The notes beneath the pieces are model-generated. The model made no database searches, was not told the DNA's origin, and saw nothing but the letters and a program-made list of their open reading frames with translations. 64,000 nt of DNA from Bog-159 sp963756605 (GTDB lineage Bacteria; Acidobacteriota; Terriglobia; Bryobacterales; Bryobacteraceae). Location: assembly GCA_963756605.1 (NCBI GenBank), contig CAVWOT010000018.1, positions 124,001 to 188,000 of the forward strand, given 5' to 3'. A program made the position numbers and the translations under genes. Position 1 is the first letter of the stretch. The number at the start of each line of letters is the position of its first letter. Below are positions 8,901 through 15,797 of the stretch, in pieces.

Positions 8901-9578
8901 TTATCGATTTTCCTCCGCGGAAGGTCCCTGCATGCGGTAACCCAGTCCACGTACGGTCTCGATGAAGCACGCACCAAGTTTGCGGCGGAGACGAGCTACG
9001 AATACCTCGACAGTATTTGAATCTCTGTCGAAATCCTGCGCGTAGATGTGTTCGGTGAGTTCGGTGCGCGAAACGATTTGACGGCCGTGGTGCATCAGGT
9101 AAGAGAGTACGCGGTATTCATGGCTGGTCAACTTTACTGGAGCGCCGTCGACGGACACGCGGGCGGTGCGCGGGTCAAGCGCCAGTGCGCCGCACCGAAG
9201 TTCAGGCTGGGCCAAGCCGGTGGCGCGGCGGATCAGAGCTCGAATGCGGGCCAGAACCTCTTCCATACGGAAAGGCTTGGCAACATAGTCGTCCGCTCCA
9301 CCGTCGATCCCTTGTACTTTTTCGTGCCAGCTCCCGCGCGCGGTCAAAATGAGCACGGGCGCGCAGATGCCGGCTTGCCGCCAGCCGCGCAGCAGGGTCA
9401 GTCCGTCGATTTTCGGCAGCCCCAGATCGAGCACCACCGCGTCATATTGCTCGGTGTGCGCAAGGAAATCGGCCCGTTCCCCATCGCCTGCACAGTCGAC
9501 GGCGTATCCGGCTTCGGTGAGCGCCTTCGCCAACTGCCGGGACAGCCGTATTTCGTCCTCGACGACCAAAACCCGCAA
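8901..9578 (-). CDS. OmpR/PhoP-family response regulator
   Basis: The receiver domain (residues 1-115) shows the acidic pocket VVEDE, the phospho-acceptor Asp51 in VVLDLGLPK, the conserved Thr in ILTARG and the Lys in VAKPF. A winged-helix DNA-binding domain follows (about 128-220), with LTSHEYRVLSYLMHH and NTVEVFVARLRRKLG. The length of 225 residues is typical for PhoP/QseB relatives. It is the first gene of a two-gene operon with the frameshifted kinase 8897-7913. If the kinase is truly broken the regulator would be orphaned or driven by another kinase. Confidence 0.92.
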   Translation of the reverse strand: MRVLVVEDEIRLSRQLAKALTEAGYAVDCAGDGERADFLAHTEQYDAVVLDLGLPKIDGLTLLRGWRQAGICAPVLILTARGSWHEKVQGIDGGADDYVAKPFRMEEVLARIRALIRRATGLAQPELRCGALALDPRTARVSVDGAPVKLTSHEYRVLSYLMHHGRQIVSRTELTEHIYAQDFDRDSNTVEVFVARLRRKLGACFIETVRGLGYRMQGPSAEENR

Positions 9579-9613
9579 TTACACATTTATAGCGTAGTTT
9601 CGATGAACGGGAG

Positions 9614-10435
9614 ATGAACGCGCCGTTCAGGATCGGTTCAGGCGCGATGGTTCACAATTACCCAATGCCGTTATTCGCATACGCTCAACTGAACTTTGGC
9701 TATCCCTGGTGGCTAAGCTATGGCCACTTGCCTATCGCTGCCGGAGCGGTCTCGCTAGTGCTCCTCGGATATGTGCGCAAGTGGTCCCGGGGGCCGATGG
9801 TCTTATTGTGCCTTCTAGCTCTTTGGTCTTGCTCGGCATTTCTAGTGGCGCGCTTCGTGCTCAATATCAATGGCCGGGCTTCCTTGCCGACGCAGAGTTT
9901 CCTCCGCTCCGGCGTGGGACGGGTCCTCGATATGGGCGCGGGCACCGGCAGATCGTCAATCATGGTCCTCGAATCTCGCCCGCAAGCGACTCTGGTTGCT
10001 CTGGATCTCTTCGGTGAGTCATTCGAACACCACTTCGGGCCTAGTGATAGCCCACAGCAGAAACTGTTTGACAACCTCAAGGCCGCGGGTGTGGAGCAGC
10101 GCGCTACCATCAAGACCGGCGACATGCGCCAGCTTCCATTCGAACCTGCCGCGTTCGATGCCATCGTGAGCGCTTATGCCATCGATCACCTCGATCGACA
10201 GGGGATCGATCAAGCACTCGCCGAAGCCGCCCGGGTCGTGAAACCCGGCGGAGATTTTCTCGTGATTCTAGTCGCCAAGGAGCCGTGGGTTCAATTCGCC
10301 TTCGGGCCGCTAATCATGCACGCCGGCACGCGCGGGCAGGCCTGGTGGACCACCCGCCTCCAGCAAGCAGGTTTTCAGGTTCTTGAGGAAGGACTGCGTC
10401 CAGGGACTCTTTTTCTTCTCGCCCGGCGATCCTAG
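9614..10435 (+). CDS. Membrane-anchored class I SAM-dependent methyltransferase
   Basis: The first 85 or so residues contain two hydrophobic segments (around 38-53 and 62-83). A class I methyltransferase domain follows: motif I VLDMGAGTGRSS (about 104-115), the acidic VALDLFG (motif II), and DAIVSAYAIDHL with VVKPGGDFLVI, as in ubiquinone/menaquinone-type methyltransferases (Methyltransf_11). ATG 9614 has a GGGAG too close to act as a normal ribosome-binding site, so a later ATG (9647 or 9665) could be the true start. The substrate is unknown. It is divergent from the response regulator and shares its 35-base upstream region. Confidence 0.8.
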   Translation: MNAPFRIGSGAMVHNYPMPLFAYAQLNFGYPWWLSYGHLPIAAGAVSLVLLGYVRKWSRGPMVLLCLLALWSCSAFLVARFVLNINGRASLPTQSFLRSGVGRVLDMGAGTGRSSIMVLESRPQATLVALDLFGESFEHHFGPSDSPQQKLFDNLKAAGVEQRATIKTGDMRQLPFEPAAFDAIVSAYAIDHLDRQGIDQALAEAARVVKPGGDFLVILVAKEPWVQFAFGPLIMHAGTRGQAWWTTRLQQAGFQVLEEGLRPGTLFLLARRS

Positions 10436-10477
10436 CTTAGCCGGACAAGATGTTATTCCGATGTTATAAGGAGGGTC

Positions 10478-10921
10478 ATGTTGAAAAACCGTTCCGTGCC
10501 GGCGGACGTCATACTGCCGCACCTCACATATCAGAACGTTGCCGATGCAGTGGATTGGCTCACGAAAGCATTCGGCTTCAGTGAGCATTACCATTACGGA
10601 GAAGATGGTGGGCGGATGGAAGGCGCACAGATGCATCTCGGCGATGCCTGGATCATGCTGAATAGCGCGCGGCCCGGCTCTGCGAGTCCGGTACAAGTTG
10701 GCCACAACACGCAGAGCCTCACGGTATTCGTCGACGATGTGGATGCGCACTTCGCACGAACGAAGTCGGCAGGCGCCAAGATCGTGGAGGACCTGCACGA
10801 GACCGAATATGGCGAATGCCAGTATGGAGTCGAAGACCTCGAAGGCCATCACTGGCTATTCTCGCGTCACGCGCGAGACGTAAGTCCCGATGAATGGGGC
10901 GCGACTATCGTCGGCAAGTGA
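10478..10921 (+). CDS. VOC/glyoxalase-fold protein
   Basis: This 147-residue protein has two beta-alpha-beta-beta-beta halves characteristic of vicinal-oxygen-chelate proteins: VILPHLTYQNVADAVDWLTKAFGF in the first, and VFVDDVDAHFARTKSAGAKIV plus the closing DLEGHHWLFSRH in the second. The pattern fits the PhnB-like subgroup found widely in soil bacteria rather than a true lactoylglutathione lyase. An AAGGAGGG ribosome-binding site stands 4 bases before ATG 10478. Function beyond the fold is not predictable. Confidence 0.82.
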   Translation: MLKNRSVPADVILPHLTYQNVADAVDWLTKAFGFSEHYHYGEDGGRMEGAQMHLGDAWIMLNSARPGSASPVQVGHNTQSLTVFVDDVDAHFARTKSAGAKIVEDLHETEYGECQYGVEDLEGHHWLFSRHARDVSPDEWGATIVGK

Positions 10922-10960
10922 ATCGCCGGCAGGTTACCTGTTTCGGGCTGCGGCTGTTAC

Positions 10961-11080
10961 GCATCCGCCGGAATCTCCGCGGGCACGTCGGATTCGCTCA
11001 TGCCCGATGCACCCAAACATTGAACATCAGTACGCTGTGGTATCCGGCTACCGCGCGCCCGCTCGCGGCTGCGATGGATC
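10961..11080 (-). pseudogene. Relic of a speA (arginine decarboxylase) gene, about 120 bp
   Basis: This stretch is plainly homologous to 12807-12923 inside the intact speA gene, same orientation, with most bases identical. Read on the minus strand it gives ASGRAVAGYHSVLMFNV and, after a one-base shift, GASGMSESDVPAEIPADA, matching ESGRAVAAYHSVLVFNV and GVSGMGESDVPAEVPADA in SpeA. No homology continues on either side. It is therefore a fragment of a second, diverged speA copy rather than a functional gene. Confidence 0.75.
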
Positions 11081-11126
11081 AGGGCTCCTTGCGGAGGGGA
11101 CTATTGATCGCCTTAAAATAGGAGAC

Positions 11127-11396
11127 GTGTCGGCAGGCAAGAAACTCCCCACCACAATCGGTGCGAACAATTATGCTTACCTCCACAAAATGGTAAAGGC
11201 GGGCAGAGCCGAGAGCGTCGGAGAGGCAGTAGACAAAGCTGTGGAAGTGGCCCGCAGGCTGGAAAGCCGCGCTTCACTGGAACGTCAGACTGCCGCTTAT
11301 TTCAAAGGCCTGGTCGGCAAAGCCGCCGCGGAAGAAACCGATCTGGAAGCCGCCCTGAGCGCGGTATCCCAAGGGATGGACTTTGATCAGCCATAA
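11127..11396 (+). CDS. Small helical antitoxin-like protein paired with a MazF-like toxin
   Basis: From GTG 11127 (AGGAGA just upstream, spacing short) this encodes 89 residues: a short strand-like N-terminus (KLPTTIGANNYAYLHKMVKAG), a helix typical of ribbon-helix-helix repressors (ESVGEAVDKAVEVARRLE), then a polar helical tail ending in DFDQP. The position directly in front of a PemK/MazF-type gene, with a 14-base overlap, supports an antitoxin role. The frame continues further upstream without a good start, because that DNA is the speA relic. It would normally bind the toxin and autoregulate the pair; here the toxin is broken. Confidence 0.6.
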   Translation: MSAGKKLPTTIGANNYAYLHKMVKAGRAESVGEAVDKAVEVARRLESRASLERQTAAYFKGLVGKAAAEETDLEAALSAVSQGMDFDQP

Positions 11397-11732
11397 CGCT
11401 TCTCCGCGCCGCGGTGAGATCTGGACCGCGATGCTGGGAAACCCGCCGGTGCGTCATTGGGTCCTGATAGTGTCGCTTAAGCGAGCGAGTCGATTCTGTT
11501 CTGATCGTTCCGTTCGGCAGCCAGGGTGCGGAGGGTCCAAACACCATCCGATTCGAGCCCGGCGAGACAGGACTGCCGGGATCTTCCTGGATGAAAGGCC
11601 ACTTCATTACGACGCTCAAGAAATCGCTTCTCGGAGAGCGCCTGCCGCGCCCGCTCAGGGTTGCGCATGCGGCAGGTCAGTCCGGCCATTCAGCGCGTGT
11701 TCGACCCGGACTCGCCGACTTCGTTGCGCTGA
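11383..11732 (+). pseudogene. MazF/PemK-like mRNA-interferase toxin, broken by two frame changes
   Basis: Three consecutive pieces in different frames make one toxin of the PemK/MazF family. From TTG 11383, SPRRGEIWTAMLGNPPVRHWVLIVSL is the start of the fold. From about 11480 a second frame gives SERVDSVLIVPFGSQGAEG and later WMKGHFITTLKKSLL. From about 11660 a third frame gives LRMRQVSPAIQRVFDPD, ending at TGA 11732. At the first junction the residues usually present between VSL and the serine are missing, so this is a small deletion rather than a one-base error. The toxin cannot be made as one chain, while its antitoxin reading frame is intact. Confidence 0.75.
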
Positions 11733-11910
11733 CCCTCTCCGCGCCAAAATGTAGGGCGCATTCTCAATCGCGCGGACCGCCTCATTACTGCTATGCAAAT
11801 CAGTTGATCTCAAGTGCCGTGATGGCTCCAGGGAGTTTGGCAACGCCTGTTTCTGAGCGGTTCCTTAGAAGTCAACACTCGTACAACCAGCAACTACGTG
11901 ACTTTGGAGC

Positions 11911-11949
11911 GCGCGGTTCATTCGTGGTTCGAATCCACGGTGGGGAGCC
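11911..11949 (+). other. tRNA-like T-arm, possible tRNA remnant
   Basis: CGTGG (11923-11927), TTCGAAT and CCACG (11935-11939) form a perfect T-stem and loop of a tRNA, followed by GTGGGGAGCC. Upstream GAGCGCGCGGTTCA resembles the D-arm-to-anticodon part of many tRNAs. I could not fold a complete cloverleaf with a matching 5' acceptor strand, so at most this is a deleted tRNA or a 3' fragment. Nothing else supportable is seen between the toxin relic and speA (11733-12007). Confidence 0.3.
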
Positions 11950-12007
11950 GGTTATTCGCCCGGCCGGGCTGGCAAAGGCATTGACTTCTGGCGGCCTATG
12001 CTTGCGC

Positions 12008-13954
12008 CTACTGCTCGTGCACATCCTCCAGATACGTGTACCCGTGCAGCCCCTCTTCATAAAACTTCAGCAACTGCCCGGATTCCTCGTACCCCAGCCG
12101 CCCTTCGCGCAATGCCGTTTCCACGTCGCGGCGCAAGCGGCTGACCAATGCGTCTGCTGAAAACTGCACGTAGTTCAGTACCTCGCGCACGGTATCGCCC
12201 TTGATCACCGAATCGAGGAGGACTTCGCCGGTATCGCTCAGCCGTACGTGCACCGTGTTCGTATCGCCGAACAGGTTGTGCAGGTCACCCAGGATCTCCT
12301 GGTAAGCGCCCAGCAGGAACGCACCCAGATAATAGTCGCCCCCATCGAAAGGATGCAGCGCCAGCGTGCGCTTCACATCGCGCCGGTCGATGAACTGGTC
12401 CACCTTGCCGTCGGAATCGCAGGTGATGTCGCCCAAAATGGCGTGCTGTTTGGGTTCTTCATCCAGGCGATGAATCGGCATCACCGGGAACAACTGCTTG
12501 ATGGCCCAGCTATCCGGCATGCTCTGAAACAGCGAGAAATTGCAGAAATACGTATCCGAGAGCATGGCCTCCAGGCCTTCCAGCTCTTCCGGAAAATAGT
12601 CGAGCGATTTCGCCAGCGCCTGTATGCGGCGGCTGATGGCCCAATACAGGTTCTCGCACTGGCAGCGCTGTTCGAGCGACAGATACCCGAGGCTGAACAG
12701 GTTCAACGCCTGGTCGAGCGCCTGCTGCGCATCGTGATAGCTTTCGAGCAGGTTCTTGGTGGTCAGCGAGCGGTTGGTTTCCTGCAGATCGATGAGCGGC
12801 TGCTCCGCGTCGGCCGGAACTTCCGCGGGCACGTCGGATTCGCCCATGCCCGATACACCCAGGACGTTGAAGACCAGCACGCTGTGGTATGCGGCGACCG
12901 CGCGCCCGCTTTCGGTGACGATCGTCGGGTGCGGCACGCCCACTTCGTCACACACGCTTTGGATGTGATATACGATATCGTTCGCGTATTCCTGGAGCGT
13001 ATAATTCACGCTGGATTCGAAGTCGGTCTGGGAACCGTCGTAGTCGATGCCCAGGCCGCCGCCAACGTCCAGGTAGCGCAGGCCGGCACCGGCGCGTACC
13101 AGGTCTACGTAGATGCGCACGGCCTCGTTCACCGCAGCCTTAATCTGGCGAATGTTGGTGATCTGGCTGCCCAGGTGGAAGTGCAGCAGGTTCAGGCAAT
13201 CGGCCATGCCCGCGTCTTTCAGTTCCTGTAGCGCGCGCACGGCCTCGCTTACCGAAAGCCCGAATTTGGACCGGTAGCCGCCCGAAGATCGCCAGCGTCC
13301 CGAGCCCCGGCTGGCCAACTTGACGCGCAGCCCCATCATAGGCCGCACGCCCACGCGCGCCGAGTAGCGCAGGATCAGCTGCAGCTCCGTATATTTCTCG
13401 ATCACCGGAATGATGTGGCGGCCGAGTTTCTGGGCCAGCATGGCCATCTCGATGTATTCGTCGTCCTTGAAGCCGTTGCAGATAATGGGCGTTTCGTTAG
13501 CCGCCATGGCCATTACAGCCATCAGCTCGGGCTTCGAGCCGGCCTCCAGGCCGAATTTGAAAGGCCGCCCGAACTCCAGCACTTCCTCCACAACCTGCCG
13601 CTGCTGGTTGACCTTGATCGGGTACACACAGCAGTATTCGCCTTGATAGCGATGTTCGGCGATGGCGGTTTGAAAAGCGCCGGCGAGCTCGCCGAGACGA
13701 TGCTTCAGAATGTCGGCGAAGCGGATCAGCACCGGCAGGGATATGCCGCGCAGTACCAGCGTATCCACCAGTTGCTTCAGATCGATGGAGCGCTGCGGGT
13801 CTTTGCCGGGATGAACGCACAGGTGGCCGGTGCTGTCGACCGAAAAATATCCCTTGCCCCAACTGGCCACGTCGTAGAGCTCGCTGGCATCCTGCGGGGT
13901 CCAGCGCTCCGTCGGCTCCATGACGAGGGAGCCCTTCCTGGCGTTCTTCTCCAC
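12008..13954 (-). CDS. speA: Biosynthetic arginine decarboxylase
   Basis: This 648-residue protein is a full-length SpeA, the PLP-dependent fold type III decarboxylase that converts arginine to agmatine, the first step of the agmatine route to putrescine and spermidine. Landmarks are YPIKVNQQRQ with the PLP lysine at about residue 114, the GSQITNIRQIKAAV and YLDVGGGLGIDYDGS segments, and the catalytic cysteine in DITCDSDGKVDQF near residue 510. The start at 13954 gives MEKNARK; a second Met 11 codons on (MEPTERW) is equally possible. A relic of a second copy lies at 10961-11080. No regulatory leader is obvious. Confidence 0.95.
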   Translation of the reverse strand: MEKNARKGSLVMEPTERWTPQDASELYDVASWGKGYFSVDSTGHLCVHPGKDPQRSIDLKQLVDTLVLRGISLPVLIRFADILKHRLGELAGAFQTAIAEHRYQGEYCCVYPIKVNQQRQVVEEVLEFGRPFKFGLEAGSKPELMAVMAMAANETPIICNGFKDDEYIEMAMLAQKLGRHIIPVIEKYTELQLILRYSARVGVRPMMGLRVKLASRGSGRWRSSGGYRSKFGLSVSEAVRALQELKDAGMADCLNLLHFHLGSQITNIRQIKAAVNEAVRIYVDLVRAGAGLRYLDVGGGLGIDYDGSQTDFESSVNYTLQEYANDIVYHIQSVCDEVGVPHPTIVTESGRAVAAYHSVLVFNVLGVSGMGESDVPAEVPADAEQPLIDLQETNRSLTTKNLLESYHDAQQALDQALNLFSLGYLSLEQRCQCENLYWAISRRIQALAKSLDYFPEELEGLEAMLSDTYFCNFSLFQSMPDSWAIKQLFPVMPIHRLDEEPKQHAILGDITCDSDGKVDQFIDRRDVKRTLALHPFDGGDYYLGAFLLGAYQEILGDLHNLFGDTNTVHVRLSDTGEVLLDSVIKGDTVREVLNYVQFSADALVSRLRRDVETALREGRLGYEESGQLLKFYEEGLHGYTYLEDVHEQ

Positions 13955-14058
13955 TCCTGCCTCCAGATTTCAGTGTCCTAAGAATTGGAGGCAAGGGCAA
14001 GCGGAAAATACGACCCGGAGGTCAGATGCCCCGATGTCACAGGATTGTAATTTTTGCC

Positions 14059-14104
14059 GTGGGGCAGGACTCCAGTCCTGCGGTGGGTCTCCAAACCCGC
14101 CCCA
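14059..14104. repeat. Intergenic modular hairpin repeat, copy 1
   Basis: The element begins with GTGGGGC and ends with GCCCCA. Inside are two hairpins, CAGGACT-CC-AGTCCTG and a looser CGGTGGGT-CTCCA-AACCCGCC. It stands immediately downstream of the CRTAC1 gene (stop at 14106) and upstream of speA. The same architecture with different arm sequences recurs at 47999 and 55293. It may serve as a transcription terminator or RNA-stability element. Confidence 0.7.
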
Positions 14105-14105
14105 A

Positions 14106-15797
14106 TCAGTTTTTCCGCGGCCCCGACTTTGCGACGATCCCCGCCGTCTCGTCAATCGTCAAAAACTGGTTCGCCGCCACGCCACCCAGCGCCTGCTTTG
14201 CCCCGCTGGGCCAGTCGATCTCAATCGCATCCACAGCCGCATCACTGCCCAGCCCGAAAGTCAGAGCCAGATCGCTCTGCGAGCAGTAGCTCGATCCGCT
14301 GTGCACCATGTTCCACTGCTTCCCCGACTTGCTCATCACACGCACCACCGCCCCGATGCCGTCGCGATTCGATTTGCGGCCCACCAGCCGCATCGAAATC
14401 CAGTGATTCCGGTTGCCGCCATCGTTGCGAAAAAGGTAAGCCGGGCCGTCGTTAGTGGTCACCACGATGTCCAGATCGCCATCGTGATCGTAATCGGCGT
14501 AAGCCGCGCCCCGCGCCACTACCGGCCGGTTAAAAGCGGTTCCCATGCGCGCCGTGACGTTCTCGAACTGGCCCTTGCCCAAATTGTGGAACAGCAGCGG
14601 TGGCTCCTTGTATTGCACCTTGGGCTGCACGCGGCCGATCTCCTCTTCGATGTGTCCGTTGGCGGCGAAAATATCGGGGTAGCCATCCAGGTCGTAATCG
14701 AAGAAAAATGCGCCGAAGGTGAGGGTCAGCAGGCTGGCGCGGCCTACCGTAGAAGATGGCGCTTCGTCGACGAACAGCCCCGTGCCCTCGTTGTGATAAA
14801 GCCCCAGCATCTGGTTGGAAAAGTTTCCCACCAGCAGCGCCGGACGCCCCGAGCGGTCGTAGTCGGCGGCATCCACGCCCATCGCGCCGCGCGCCACGCC
14901 ATCCTCGCCGAAAGCCACGCCCGCAGCCATGCCTTCTTCCGTGAAGGTGCCGTTGCGATTGTTGCGGTACAGCTTGTTCGGCTGGGTGTCGTTCGAGACG
15001 AACAGATCCGGCCAGCCGTCGCCGTTATAGTCGAGCACCGCAATTCCCAGCGATTTACTATTCGGATCGGCGATGCCGGCTTTCTTACTTACATCCTCGA
15101 ACCGGCCGTTGCCTAAGTTGTGATAGAGCTTCGACGATGTCCCTTTGTACGATTCCGGAGTGCAATACGACTTAGTAGCTCCATCGAGCGAGCACCATAA
15201 GTCGCCCTTGGCGGTCCACTGCACATAGTTCGCCACGAACAGGTCCAGTTTACCGTCGCGGTCGTAATCGACCCACGCCGCGCTGGTGCCGAAATTGGCG
15301 TTGTCGATGCCCGAGGCCTTGGTCACATCCCGGAATTTGCCGTGGCCTTCGTTGTGAAACAGGTGGTCGCCTTCCAGGGCTGTGATATAGACATCATCGC
15401 GGCCGTCGTTATCGTAGTCACCGATGGCTACCCCCATGCCGTACATCTCCACGTCCAGCCCGCTGCCGGCGGTGATGTCGGTGAACGTGCCGTCATGGTT
15501 GTTGCGATAGAGCGCCGGCAGCGATTTGCGACCGCGCGGCGTCCAATCCTTGCTGTTGATGAGCAGGATATCGGGCCAGCCGTCGCCGTCGGCGTCGATC
15601 CATGCGACGCCCGATCCGACCGTTTCCGGCAGAAATTTCTGGCCGGCGCGCCCGCTGTTATGCACGAACTTGATGCCCGCCTGGGCGGTCACATCGGTGA
15701 AGGTGACGGACGCCGGCGTCTCCACGCGTGACCCTCCCACTGCCGCCACGCCCGCGGCAAACATCGCGGCGCCGAACGTCGCGAAGATCCGTTTCAT
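14106..15797 (-). CDS. CRTAC1-family secreted repeat protein (FG-GAP/VCBS plus ASPIC/UnbV)
   Basis: After a signal peptide (MKRIFATFGAAMFAAGVAAV) this 563-residue protein contains about seven FG-GAP/VCBS repeats with calcium-binding loops such as DADGDGWPD, DYDNDGRDD, DYNGDGWPD and DHDGDLD. It ends in an ASPIC/UnbV module (WISMRLVGRKSNRDGIGA ... VHSGSSYCSQSD ... DAIEIDWPSG). This is the CRTAC1 family common in acidobacteria and planctomycetes: exported beta-propeller proteins of unknown ligand. Its ATG overlaps the stop of the upstream cytochrome-TPR gene (15794-15797), so the two are probably made together. Confidence 0.9.
   Translation of the reverse strand: MKRIFATFGAAMFAAGVAAVGGSRVETPASVTFTDVTAQAGIKFVHNSGRAGQKFLPETVGSGVAWIDADGDGWPDILLINSKDWTPRGRKSLPALYRNNHDGTFTDITAGSGLDVEMYGMGVAIGDYDNDGRDDVYITALEGDHLFHNEGHGKFRDVTKASGIDNANFGTSAAWVDYDRDGKLDLFVANYVQWTAKGDLWCSLDGATKSYCTPESYKGTSSKLYHNLGNGRFEDVSKKAGIADPNSKSLGIAVLDYNGDGWPDLFVSNDTQPNKLYRNNRNGTFTEEGMAAGVAFGEDGVARGAMGVDAADYDRSGRPALLVGNFSNQMLGLYHNEGTGLFVDEAPSSTVGRASLLTLTFGAFFFDYDLDGYPDIFAANGHIEEEIGRVQPKVQYKEPPLLFHNLGKGQFENVTARMGTAFNRPVVARGAAYADYDHDGDLDIVVTTNDGPAYLFRNDGGNRNHWISMRLVGRKSNRDGIGAVVRVMSKSGKQWNMVHSGSSYCSQSDLALTFGLGSDAAVDAIEIDWPSGAKQALGGVAANQFLTIDETAGIVAKSGPRKN

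Noticed and set aside
12548..12566. CTCCAG-centred palindromes inside speA (also near 13550)
   Set aside because: They are short, within conserved codons, and lack the GTGGGGC border, so they are not counted as copies of the intergenic hairpin family.
12248..13231. 327-residue plus-strand open frame across speA
   Set aside because: Antisense of a well-conserved SpeA; its composition (Gln/Val/His rich) is the mirror of the sense codons.
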